Source: Spirochaetota bacterium | GTDB taxonomy: Bacteria > Spirochaetota > Leptospiria > Turneriellales > Turneriellaceae | Direction: 5' to 3' | DNA: 25,878 nt | NCBI GenBank assembly: GCA_963205035.1 | Contig: CAUJII010000088.1 | Span: 1 to 25,878, forward strand | Part shown: piece after piece, positions 1 through 7,040 of the stretch | Position numbering within the stretch: position 1 is the stretch's first letter | Layout: each line of letters begins with the position of its first letter | The notes under the pieces: generated by a model | What the model saw: only the letters and a program-made list of their open reading frames with translations | What the model was told of the DNA's origin: nothing | Database searches by the model: none | Made by a program: the position numbers and the translations under genes

Positions 1-180
1 ATCGCCAATCATGAGCGTAGGTTCCATCGAAGGCGATGGAATGTTATTGGCGTCTAAGACACTCGTCTTGATTGCGAAAACAAACGCGATGAGCCATGCC
101 AGAGACGCGACAGAACCCAGAGCTTTGTTCCGCTTAAAAAATGCGCGTAGAGAAAAAACACGTTCATAAAATTTTTTCAT
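1..180 (-). CDS. lepB: Signal peptidase I, N-terminal part (cut by window edge)
   Basis: Type I signal peptidase, the inner-membrane serine protease that removes signal peptides from exported proteins. Only the first 60 codons are inside the window; the frame is open through base 1. The translation has a basic start (KRNK at 17-20), one hydrophobic segment (about 21-40) and then IPSPSMEPTLMIGD. This matches the family box SxMxPTL, in which the serine before the methionine (S51 here) is the catalytic nucleophile. The catalytic lysine region lies off the window. The ATG overlaps the TGA of the upstream cytochrome-like gene (ATGA), so the two are probably translationally coupled in a glyA-cytochrome-lepB run. 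The identification rests on the short but diagnostic active-site box. Confidence 0.85.
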   Translation of the reverse strand, partial: MKKFYERVFSLRAFFKRNKALGSVASLAWLIAFVFAIKTSVLDANNIPSPSMEPTLMIGD

Positions 181-629
181 AGGGTATCCTTTTTTAGCGC
201 CTGATGGCAGCCCTGGCAGTTCTTGATTATTTTTACAAAGCTCTGGTTGACTTTATCCCAGTCTTTCTCGTCTAATTTTTTACGCTGACCCGCAAAACGC
301 CTAAGCCCCGCGACCTCTTTTTGCAGAGCTTGACCGAAGACTAAGACGCCTTTTTTTTCCCAACTGGTTAAGACGCTTGCAAAAGGCTTACCCAATTCAG
401 GGTGGGTTTTCATCTGCCAACTTGCCAAGCGTTGGAGCGAATCGTCGAGCTTCGACTGCGCTCGCAAGCTCAAAATGCTTGCGATATTTCGCGTAGCAAC
501 ATCCATTTCAACCATTTCGCGACGGATGGCTTTCTTTTTCAAGTTTTCGTCCGCGAGGAGAGAGACTGTGACAAGAAGAGTAATCCCACAAAAGATTGCG
601 ACCGCGCGCCGGATGAATCGCCGTTTCAT
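177..629 (-). CDS. Class II cytochrome c-like (cytochrome c' type) exported haem protein
   Basis: 150 residues. An N-terminal export signal (basic MKRRFIRR, then a hydrophobic stretch about 9-26) is followed by a mostly helical body. The single haem-attachment motif CQGCH (CxxCH) lies close to the C-terminus, near residue 140. A C-terminal CxxCH in a four-helix protein of this length is the hallmark of the cytochrome c'/c556 class, which sits in the periplasm and acts in electron transfer or binding of small gases. The exact role cannot be told. The gene starts one base before the glyA stop codon and overlaps lepB by 4 bases, so it is probably co-transcribed with both. A segment at about 449-468 resembles the short dispersed repeat seen at 20363-20430. 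Confidence 0.72.
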   Translation of the reverse strand: MKRRFIRRAVAIFCGITLLVTVSLLADENLKKKAIRREMVEMDVATRNIASILSLRAQSKLDDSLQRLASWQMKTHPELGKPFASVLTSWEKKGVLVFGQALQKEVAGLRRFAGQRKKLDEKDWDKVNQSFVKIIKNCQGCHQALKKDTL

Positions 630-630
630 C

Positions 631-1890
631 TTAATCTAAACGAAACCCAGCCATCGGGTAACTCTTGCAGAGAGCTTGAACACGCGCTGCGGCATCGGCC
701 AGTGCTTTTTCGCTCCCACCTGCGTCGAGAATGTCTGCGATGATGTTGGCTGTTTCGACAAAGTCTTTTTCTTTGAAGCCCCGCGTCGTGAGCGCAGGCG
801 ACCCCAACCGGATGCCGCTTGTGACGGCGGGTTTATTCGTGTCGTAAGGCAGCATGTTTTTGTTCGTTGTGATGTGCGCCTTCTCGAGCATGAGTTGTGC
901 GTCTTTGCCGGTAATTCCCTTGGTGTCGAATGTGTTGATAATGAGAAGGTGGTTATCGGTGCCGTCTGAAATCAAAGTGAAACCGCGCTCTTTGAGTCTT
1001 TGCGCAAGGGCGCGTGCATTGAGCACAACCTGGTGTTGGTATGCCTTGAAATCCTCGGTCAACGCTTCGCCAAACGCCGCAGCCTTCGCGGCGATAACGT
1101 GCATCAACGGGCCACCCTGCGCACCGGGAAAAACGCGCGAGTTTAAGATTTTGATCATCTCTTCGCTATTGGTGAGAAGCACTCCGCCGCGTGGGCCTCT
1201 GAGTGTCTTGTGTGTCGTCGTCGTCACAATGTGCGCATGATCCATCGGAGACGGGTGCTCCCCCGCAGCAACAAGCCCTGCAATGTGCGCCATATCCACC
1301 ATGAGCTTCGCACCCACCTTATCGGCAATCGCACGAAAACGAGGAAAGTCGATAGTGCGTGGGTAAGCAGACGCCCCGGCGATAATCATCTTGGGCTTGT
1401 GTTCGAGTGCCAAGCGTTCGACTTCGTCGTAGTCGATGCGGTGAGTCTTTTCGTCGACGCCATAAGCAATCGGCTTGTAATAGAGCCCCGAAAAATTGAC
1501 GGGGCTGCCATGCGTCAAGTGACCGCCGTGAGAGAGGTTCATTCCCAAATAGGTGTCGCCGGGTTCGAGCACGGCATAGAACGCGGCTAAGTTTGCCGAG
1601 GCCCCGCTATGCGGCTGCACATTCGCAAATTTTGCACCGAAGATTTTTTTTAGCCGTTCAATCGCCAAAGTTTCGACTTGATCGGATGGCCCGCACCCGC
1701 CGTAGTATCTCTTACCGGGATAACCTTCGGCGTATTTATTTGTCAATGTCGAAGTGTATGCCTCGAGCACGGCCTTTGAGACAAAATTTTCAGAGGCGAT
1801 GAGTTCTAAATGCGATTCTTGGCGCTCGTCTTCGGCTAAAAGTGCTTGATAAAGTTCCGGGTCAACTTTCTGGATGCGTGGATAAGACAT
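631..1890 (-). CDS. glyA: Serine hydroxymethyltransferase
   Basis: Full-length SHMT of 419 residues. It interconverts serine plus tetrahydrofolate with glycine plus 5,10-methylene-tetrahydrofolate in the cytoplasm, feeding one-carbon units into purine, thymidylate and methionine synthesis. The PLP-binding lysine is K228 in TTTTHKTLRGPRGG. The N-terminal LIASENFVS and YAEGYPGKRYYGG segments and HSGASANLA are also typical SHMT blocks, and the length is normal. The ATG at 1890 gives the usual N-terminus. It is the first gene of a minus-strand run followed by the cytochrome-like gene and lepB. Only 41 bp separate its start codon from the nested inverted-repeat element upstream, so its promoter lies in or across that element. 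Confidence 0.97.
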   Translation of the reverse strand: MSYPRIQKVDPELYQALLAEDERQESHLELIASENFVSKAVLEAYTSTLTNKYAEGYPGKRYYGGCGPSDQVETLAIERLKKIFGAKFANVQPHSGASANLAAFYAVLEPGDTYLGMNLSHGGHLTHGSPVNFSGLYYKPIAYGVDEKTHRIDYDEVERLALEHKPKMIIAGASAYPRTIDFPRFRAIADKVGAKLMVDMAHIAGLVAAGEHPSPMDHAHIVTTTTHKTLRGPRGGVLLTNSEEMIKILNSRVFPGAQGGPLMHVIAAKAAAFGEALTEDFKAYQHQVVLNARALAQRLKERGFTLISDGTDNHLLIINTFDTKGITGKDAQLMLEKAHITTNKNMLPYDTNKPAVTSGIRLGSPALTTRGFKEKDFVETANIIADILDAGGSEKALADAAARVQALCKSYPMAGFRLD

Positions 1891-1931
1891 AAACTCGTGT
1901 GCGATTTCGAGTCACGCCGCAAACGAAAATC

Positions 1932-2355
1932 CTCAATGGGGTGCCGGATAAATCAGGTGGGGATTCTTATACTTTGCAAAAAATTTTGCCTCAAGGCTCT
2001 TAGAAAATCACGAGCGCCGGCTTTTCCTCTTAGAAAAGCCTCGCATAACGGTTTGCAACCTGCTCGTGATTTCCATGGGTAGTCGTCCTAATAGACGGCA
2101 AAATTTTTCGCCATGGAGCCTGTGCGGGAACTCGCGCAAGCGATACAAAAAGACGATTTTTTCTGCAACAAGAACACGCGTTGCTAGAAAAAGCAGCAAA
2201 TCAGCGCGAATTCTAATAACACGTCGAGCGAATCGGAACGATTTGCGGGAGAATTTGCGCTGATTAGCGTGGGCTTGGCGCAGAAAAAATTGTACCAATG
2301 AGTTCCCGCACAGGCTCCATGACCCCACCTGATTTATCCGGCACCCCTCATTGAG
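1932..2355. repeat. Composite nested inverted-repeat (MITE-like) element
   Basis: This fills most of the 498-bp gene-free space between divergent glyA and sucB. The outer arms are a perfect 25-bp inverted repeat (1938-1962 with 2323-2347), extended to CTCAATG at 1932 and CATTGAG at 2355 with a 2-nt indel. A second, perfect 22-bp arm pair lies at 2112-2133 and 2300-2321. Inside it are further arms at 2154-2166/2280-2292 (one mismatch) and 2199-2214/2250-2265 (one mismatch), so 2112-2321 could fold into one long hairpin. Segment 1963-2111 lies only on the left side and is itself an imperfect inverted repeat. No transposase is encoded and no clear target-site duplication is visible. Calling it a non-autonomous mobile element is inference; the repeats are directly seen. 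Confidence 0.8.
1976..2110. repeat. Inner hairpin-like segment of the composite element, related to 5711-5808
   Basis: This part has its own imperfect inverted repeat: AAAATTTTGCC with AAATCACGAGC on the left (about 1978-2015) and GCTCGTGATTT with GGCAAAATTTTT on the right (about 2063-2107). A small stem GGCTTTTC/GAAAAGCC (about 2019-2040) sits between them. It lies between the outer and inner arms on the left side only, while on the right those arms are adjacent. This suggests it was inserted into a simpler palindromic element. The reverse complement of 2041-2110 aligns without gaps to about 5736-5806 at roughly 70-75% identity by hand count. Confidence 0.6.
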
Positions 2356-2388
2356 TTGACGCCGGGTTCGCAAACTCAGCCGTAAGCT

Positions 2389-3648
2389 ATGGCTGACATC
2401 GAAGTGAAAATTCCCGCGATGGGGGAATCGATTACCGAAGGAACAATCGCGCGGTGGTTCAAAACCCAAGGCGAAGCCGTCAAAATTGACGAAGCAATTT
2501 TTGAAGTCGAAACCGATAAAGTCACTCAAGAAATCTACGCCCCGTCGGCAGGCACCATCAAAACCATCTTAAAGAAAGAAGGCGAGAATGTTGCGGTGGG
2601 TGAAGTTGTCGCCGTTATCGACCCTCAAGGCGTGGCGGCAGCAAAAGAAGCGGCGGCAAGCACGCCCCAACCAACGACCCCAACCGCCAGCGCACCGGCG
2701 AAAGCGGCATCCTCTTCGCAACCTGCGAGCATGGCTCAAACAGTGCCACCGGCCGCCAAAAAAATTGCAGCAGAGCACGGTATCGATACGGTGTCTCTCG
2801 AAGGGAGCGGCAAGCACGGGCAGGTGACCAAAGGCGATGTCTTAGAAGCAGTTCAGCGTAAAGGGGAAGCTCCCCCGACCGCGAAGCCAGCCGCACAACA
2901 AACAGTCACTCCATCGCGCACGCGAGACGAGACGGCAGAACGCGAAACCATCCAACCGATGTCGCGCCTGCGCCGTGCGATTGCCGACCGCTTAGTGTCT
3001 GCACAACAGACCGCAGCGATTCTCACGACATTCAACGAAGTCGACATGAAGCCTGCGATGGATTTACGCGCAAAATATAACGATGACTTCCAGAAAAAAT
3101 ATGGTGTCAAGATTGGCTTCATGAGCCTTTTCACAAAAGCCGTCGTGCATGCTTTGCAAGAGCTTCCTGCGGTGAATGCAGAAATCCGTGGGACTGACAT
3201 CGTTTACAAAAATTATTACGACATTGGCGTCGCCGTGGGAGGGCCCAGAGGTTTGGTCGTGCCGATTGTGCGTAATGCCGACCAGTTACACTTCGCCGAA
3301 ATTGAGATGGAAATTGCCCGGCTCGCTGAACGCGTTCGCTCTGGCACAATCACGCTTCCTGAAATGGAAGGCGGCACGTTCACAATCTCAAATGGTGGCA
3401 TCTATGGTTCGATGATGTCGACGCCGATTCTAAACCCACCGCAAAGCGGCATCTTGGGCATGCACAACATTGTGAAGCGTCCTGTCGTTGTCTCAGAAGG
3501 CGGCAGCGACAAAATAGAAATCCGACCGATGATGTACACCGCGCTCTCTTATGACCACCGCATTGTCGATGGAAAAGAAGCCGTTACGTTTCTTGTCAAG
3601 GTGAAGCAAATCATGGAAGACCCAGTGCGTTTGCTGCTCGAAGTTTAA
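2389..3648 (+). CDS. sucB: 2-oxoglutarate dehydrogenase E2 (dihydrolipoamide succinyltransferase)
   Basis: 419 residues. It is the core E2 of the 2-oxoglutarate dehydrogenase complex, transferring the succinyl group from lipoamide to CoA in the TCA cycle. Domains in order: lipoyl domain (1-78) with lipoylated K44 in VETDKVT; an Ala/Pro/Ser-rich flexible linker (about 82-118); the peripheral subunit-binding domain (about 119-153, PPAAKKIAAEHGID to KGDVLEA); a second linker; and the catalytic domain with H390 in LSYDHRIVDG. The MGESITEG opening and the catalytic end favour the succinyl over the acetyl enzyme, but paralogues are hard to separate by eye. The E1 and E3 genes are not adjacent. The ATG has no strong Shine-Dalgarno sequence and lies 33 bp from the inverted-repeat element. 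It converges with the sulfatase gene. Confidence 0.9.
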   Translation: MADIEVKIPAMGESITEGTIARWFKTQGEAVKIDEAIFEVETDKVTQEIYAPSAGTIKTILKKEGENVAVGEVVAVIDPQGVAAAKEAAASTPQPTTPTASAPAKAASSSQPASMAQTVPPAAKKIAAEHGIDTVSLEGSGKHGQVTKGDVLEAVQRKGEAPPTAKPAAQQTVTPSRTRDETAERETIQPMSRLRRAIADRLVSAQQTAAILTTFNEVDMKPAMDLRAKYNDDFQKKYGVKIGFMSLFTKAVVHALQELPAVNAEIRGTDIVYKNYYDIGVAVGGPRGLVVPIVRNADQLHFAEIEMEIARLAERVRSGTITLPEMEGGTFTISNGGIYGSMMSTPILNPPQSGILGMHNIVKRPVVVSEGGSDKIEIRPMMYTALSYDHRIVDGKEAVTFLVKVKQIMEDPVRLLLEV

Positions 3649-3689
3649 CGACGAGGCGTTGTAGTTTAGGCTTAGAACTCGCGGGCCCT

Positions 3690-5639
3690 TCAAGGGCACG
3701 CTTTATTCAAGCAGAGTTCGTTATAGCCTTTCAGAAGGCCCGGTTGCAATTTAAGAAAAGCTTCGAGAGCCTTAAACTCTGCGCTCTTCGGATTGCAGCC
3801 CAGCGTATTTTGCTCTTTGGGGTCTTTTGCCAAATCAAACGCTTGGCAGCGCCCGACCGTTCGCAAGAGTTGCATTTTTTTTGAAGCACGCGACACCGCA
3901 GTCAACGTGTTCTCGTTGCCAAAGGTGAAAATAAACTCACGCGCAAACTCTCCCGTGAGCGCAGACGCTCCCTGGAACTGCGTGGTATTAAACGTAACCC
4001 CCAAGACTTCAAGCAGCGTCGGAACAATGTCCGCATGCACCGAAGGAGAATCGATGGTACGCGGGGCGATAAGCTTCGGTGAATAAATCAAAAGCGGCGC
4101 CATAATGTTTTCATTAAAGCTCGCACCCGAGTGCACGCGGTTCCCCGGGTGCTGGTAGAATGCCTCGCCGTGGTCGCCGACAACGACCAACACGGTGTTT
4201 TCCATTTGGTGCGCGTCTTCTAACGCGCGCACAATGCGCTCGACGAGTCTGTCTTGTGTGAAGAGATTATTGATATAGCGGTCGCGTGACGAGTGGGGTT
4301 CGATGAGGCGGTGCTCTTTCCCCAGGTCGGGGTATGGCCAATGCCCCACAAAAGTATAATAGACGGCCATGTAAGGCTTTTTCTCTGATTTCAAGCGTTT
4401 GATAAAATAGTCGACTGTCTTCATTTCATCGCGCACCGCCGTGGGACCTGCCTTGTACTCGCGGATGAATTTCAGTTTGCCGAAGTCTTCCAGTTCGCGA
4501 AAGCCTCGGTTATTAAACCATGCCTTTGGAAAATACCAATTCAAATCTGCGGGGGTCACTAAGAAGCGCGCATAGTCTTTACCCAGAAAATCAACGAGGT
4601 GCGGGACGTTCAATTTCCGCTCCATCGAAAAAAAACGGATTTCTGGGCTTTCGTAGAGCCCTGAGAAAATCGAAAAAATCGAACGGGGGGAACTATTGTT
4701 CGACGCAAAGTGTTTGGCAAAGTAGAGAGATTTTTTTGAAAGCGAGTAAAGGTAGGGCATCGGCATCTTTCCGCCCGCATATTTTGTCGTATCAAAGATA
4801 TACTCTGAGCCCGTGCTTTCGAGAAGAATAAAAACGACATTCGCTTTTTGTCTGCTGCGGGTAACCCTCTTCGAGGTCGGCTCAATCGCACCGAAGTCAG
4901 GCCCCTGCAAAGCCATATTTGCGCTCTGCTGTGTTTTTTCAAAACGCAAAGAATCAGCAAGCGAAAAGCTACGCTTCACATCCCGCAAAAAATAAACCTG
5001 CGGATTGAAGAAGACCTCTTCGGGCAGGCGCGCACGGCTCCAAAATACCGACACCAAGAACAAACAAACGCTCAGGAGTGTAAATACCACAAAGGCATTC
5101 TTTGAAATTTGCCATACCATTCGCGTGTTGAGCAAAAATAAATATAGCACGAGCGGAAGAAGAAGCGCCACCGCATCGTACCAATGCAGAAGCGATAAGA
5201 ATGCGTCGACGCGCAAAATTGTGAGCGACTCGATGAAAATCGAGTAGGTGAAAGCCGAGTTCATGACAAAAAGCAGGTGGACGGTCGATGCGAGCACAAA
5301 CGCATTCCAGAGCATAAAGAGCGCGCCAAGAAATGCGACACTACGCCCTAAATTTTTGTGCACCAAAAATCTTGGAAAAAAGCACAGAGCTGTTAGAAGA
5401 ACGAATGCAATCCCCATAAGAAGGAGCGCGTCTTGTCCCCAACCGGAACCTATTTGGAGCGCGGTCGCCGGGCTTTGCGCCACGCCTAACGGGGCGTTTT
5501 CGCTCAAGACAACGAAACTCGCTAAGAGAATGCGGTATGTAATTGCCGTGAAAAGGTATGCTGCGGCAAACGCACGGAATCCCCTGCTTTGCGATAGATA
5601 CCCGAGCGCGTCGTGGATACGTTTAAGAAATCCTTCCAT
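3690..5639 (-). CDS. LTA-synthase-like membrane sulfatase/phosphotransferase
   Basis: 649 residues of the alkaline-phosphatase superfamily. Five hydrophobic segments (about 25-45, 70-90, 100-120, 152-170, 181-199) anchor an extracytoplasmic catalytic domain from about 265 on. Visible metal and active-site elements are VVFILLEST (E274), the nucleophile region NNSSPRS (S316/S317), and VVVGDHGEAF (D489, H490) followed by HSGASF. This architecture is shared by lipoteichoic acid synthase and by phosphoglycerol or phosphoethanolamine transferases. In a diderm the likely job is adding a head group to a periplasmic glycan or lipid, rather than true LTA synthesis or sulfate removal; the substrate cannot be told. 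It stands alone, convergent with sucB (41 bp apart). Confidence 0.8.
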   Translation of the reverse strand: MEGFLKRIHDALGYLSQSRGFRAFAAAYLFTAITYRILLASFVVLSENAPLGVAQSPATALQIGSGWGQDALLLMGIAFVLLTALCFFPRFLVHKNLGRSVAFLGALFMLWNAFVLASTVHLLFVMNSAFTYSIFIESLTILRVDAFLSLLHWYDAVALLLPLVLYLFLLNTRMVWQISKNAFVVFTLLSVCLFLVSVFWSRARLPEEVFFNPQVYFLRDVKRSFSLADSLRFEKTQQSANMALQGPDFGAIEPTSKRVTRSRQKANVVFILLESTGSEYIFDTTKYAGGKMPMPYLYSLSKKSLYFAKHFASNNSSPRSIFSIFSGLYESPEIRFFSMERKLNVPHLVDFLGKDYARFLVTPADLNWYFPKAWFNNRGFRELEDFGKLKFIREYKAGPTAVRDEMKTVDYFIKRLKSEKKPYMAVYYTFVGHWPYPDLGKEHRLIEPHSSRDRYINNLFTQDRLVERIVRALEDAHQMENTVLVVVGDHGEAFYQHPGNRVHSGASFNENIMAPLLIYSPKLIAPRTIDSPSVHADIVPTLLEVLGVTFNTTQFQGASALTGEFAREFIFTFGNENTLTAVSRASKKMQLLRTVGRCQAFDLAKDPKEQNTLGCNPKSAEFKALEAFLKLQPGLLKGYNELCLNKACP

Positions 5640-5710
5640 GGAGAGTCGACATCTTGGCGGAAGCAGACACCGCGTAACGTGTTATCGACACGGTGAGCGA
5701 ATTCCAAGGG

Positions 5711-5808
5711 TGCGGGTAAATCAGATGACTACAGCTAAAAATTTTGCGACCATTCAAGATGAACATCCATAAAAATCACAAGCTCGTTGCAAACCGTTTT
5801 GCGGGCGG
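5711..5808. repeat. Diverged copy of the glyA-sucB inverted-repeat element
   Basis: In the 224-bp gap between the sulfatase start and vapB, TGCGGGTAAATCAG (from 5711) resembles the outer arm of the element at 1932-2355 (TGCCGGATAAATCAG). The stretch 5736-5806 aligns to the reverse complement of 2041-2110, with the blocks TAAAAATTTTGC, AAATCAC and GTTGCAAACCGTT conserved. Hand alignment gives about 50 of 70 matches. The rest of the gap (5640-5710) shows nothing recognisable. Confidence 0.55.
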
Positions 5809-5826
5809 TTGTCTCGCTAAAATTTA

Positions 5827-5855
5827 TTGTATTAACTAAATAAATATGTTATATT
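5827..5855 (+). promoter_or_regulatory. vapBC promoter (short or absent leader)
   Basis: The -35 candidate TTGTAT (5827-5832, only the TTG conserved) and the -10 candidate TATATT (5850-5855, 5 of 6) are separated by 17 bp. Transcription would begin about 5861-5864, at or just before the ATG at 5864. The upstream in-frame ATG at 5846 overlaps this promoter and is therefore unlikely to be the start. Confidence 0.5.
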
Positions 5856-5863
5856 ATACTTGC

Positions 5864-6097
5864 ATGCCGCAGCTATCTCTCTACTTGGACGACCGAACTT
5901 TGAAAGCCGTAGAAAACAAGGCTAAGGCTCAAAAAATTTCTATCTCGAAATTTGTAAGAGAAGCCATAGAGAAAGACATTCAGTCTAATTGGCCGAAAGA
6001 CTACTTTGCTCTTTTCGGGTCGATAAAAGATTCCACCTTCAAAGCACCGAAAGAGCTTAAATTTGAATCAGATAAGTCGAAGGCCAAATTTGAATGA
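5864..6097 (+). CDS. vapB: VapB-like antitoxin (ribbon-helix-helix type)
   Basis: 77 residues. The short N-terminal strand QLSLYLDDRTLKAV, followed by helices (ENKAKAQKISISKFVREAIEK), is typical of ribbon-helix-helix antitoxins that bind their own operator. The acidic/basic C-terminal tail would wrap the partner toxin. The start at 5864 was chosen over the in-frame ATG at 5846 because the earlier one lies inside the predicted promoter and the fold begins at MPQLSLYL. The stop overlaps the toxin ATG (ATGA). The module is AT-rich compared with its neighbours, consistent with horizontal arrival. It neutralises the adjacent VapC and probably autorepresses the pair. The name follows the partner; other RHH antitoxin classes are possible. 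Confidence 0.75.
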   Translation: MPQLSLYLDDRTLKAVENKAKAQKISISKFVREAIEKDIQSNWPKDYFALFGSIKDSTFKAPKELKFESDKSKAKFE

Positions 6098-6486
6098 TTT
6101 TTCTCGATTCCGATATCTGTATTCACTTCCTCAATGGTAAAGATTCGAGCCTTGTTAAGAAATTCCAAGCTAATTCTCCATCTAATATAAAGATTGCTTC
6201 GATTGTTCAAGCCGAACTCTTGTTCGGTGTTGCAAATAGCAAGAAAATCCGTGAGAACAGTCTCAAGTTGGCAAAGTTTCTTGAACCTTATGAAATTCGA
6301 CTCTTTGACAGCGCGGCAGCTTCTGTCTATGCGCAAATTAGGTTCGAGCTTACGAAAAAAGGGACGCTGATCGGGCCCAATGATTTGATACTGGCGGCCA
6401 TAGTTCTGGCAAACCAAGGAACTTTAGCCACCAGAAATATAGGTGAATTTAATCGACTAAAAAACTTAAAAATTGAAACCTGGTGA
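6094..6486 (+). CDS. vapC: VapC toxin, PIN-domain ribonuclease
   Basis: 130 residues, the usual length for VapC. PIN-domain metal-binding acidic residues are visible: D5 and D7 in MIFLDSDICIHFL, E41 in IVQAELLFGVANSKK, and D97 in IGPNDLILAA. N115 lies in the following TRNIGEFNR, and the protein ends with the family-like LKIETW. VapC enzymes cleave tRNA or rRNA and stop translation unless bound by VapB. The gene overlaps vapB by 4 bases and converges with the RsbW-like gene, whose stop lies 30 bp away. All catalytic positions look intact, so it is likely functional. Codon use is AT-rich compared with the flanking genes. Confidence 0.92.
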   Translation: MIFLDSDICIHFLNGKDSSLVKKFQANSPSNIKIASIVQAELLFGVANSKKIRENSLKLAKFLEPYEIRLFDSAAASVYAQIRFELTKKGTLIGPNDLILAAIVLANQGTLATRNIGEFNRLKNLKIETW

Positions 6487-6516
6487 TTCCCAACTGGTGA
6501 ACCGCAGACAACACAG

Positions 6517-7017
6517 TTAGAGCCGCTTCAAGAGAGTGACGCGGTTTCCTTTATCGTTGTAACGCACTCTATCGAAAATACGGAGCGCCATGCGCAATCC
6601 CCTGCCGTGCGCAAGGTCGAAGTGTGTCTCGTGTTTTTGCGCGCGCGCCATAATCTTTCGGTGGTCGAACCCCTTGCCTTGGTCGCTAATCTGGAAAGCC
6701 GCAAGACGTGGGTAGAACCTGTACCGGATGTCAACCTTGCGGTGGGCATATTCGAGTTGCTTTTGCCGCTCAAGAATAAACTCTAAGTAATCGTGGCGTT
6801 CTGTCGCATTGCCTTTTTCGGAAAAGCTAATCTCCAAGGAGCCATGCTCAACCGAATTGATGAGCATCTCGCGTAGACCCAACTGCAAATTGCGAAGCGT
6901 TTTGTCGCTCGTCGCTTGCGGTAAAAGTGTAATCAGTTTCTCGCTCGCCTTGTCGGCTTCGATGACGTCGCAGCCAATCGTTAAACTGCCAAATTGATAA
7001 TCGACTAAGGGGGCCAT
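6517..7017 (-). CDS. RsbW-like anti-sigma/serine kinase with HATPase fold
   Basis: 166 residues of the GHKL ATP-binding family (HATPase_c_2). The N-box is LREMLINSVEHGS (E50, N54, H58), the G1 box is ISDQGKGFD (D112) and the G2-like loop is AHGRGLRMA. There is no histidine-phosphotransfer or sensor domain. This is the layout of stand-alone RsbW/SpoIIAB-type kinases, which bind a sigma factor or phosphorylate an STAS anti-anti-sigma partner. No STAS, PP2C or sigma gene is adjacent, so the partner is elsewhere. It lies 23 bp downstream of ogt on the same strand and is probably co-transcribed with it. Confidence 0.82.
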   Translation of the reverse strand: MAPLVDYQFGSLTIGCDVIEADKASEKLITLLPQATSDKTLRNLQLGLREMLINSVEHGSLEISFSEKGNATERHDYLEFILERQKQLEYAHRKVDIRYRFYPRLAAFQISDQGKGFDHRKIMARAQKHETHFDLAHGRGLRMALRIFDRVRYNDKGNRVTLLKRL

Positions 7018-7040
7018 TACTTTTTCTTGTGGGAGTACGC

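Noticed and set aside
2008..2529. 173-codon minus-strand open frame across the repeat and the start of sucB
   Set aside because: It runs through the inverted-repeat element and antisense to the lipoyl domain; it shows no protein features.
3681..3698. Terminator between sucB and the sulfatase gene
   Set aside because: GCCCT/AGGGC is a 5-bp stem with a 3-base loop, no T-run follows, and it covers the sulfatase stop codon.
5248..5772. 174-codon plus-strand open frame opposite the sulfatase N-terminus
   Set aside because: Antisense to membrane segments of the real gene; composition is basic and without domains.
5846..5863. Upstream ATG (5846) as the vapB start
   Set aside because: It lies over the predicted -10 box and adds residues not part of the ribbon-helix-helix fold.
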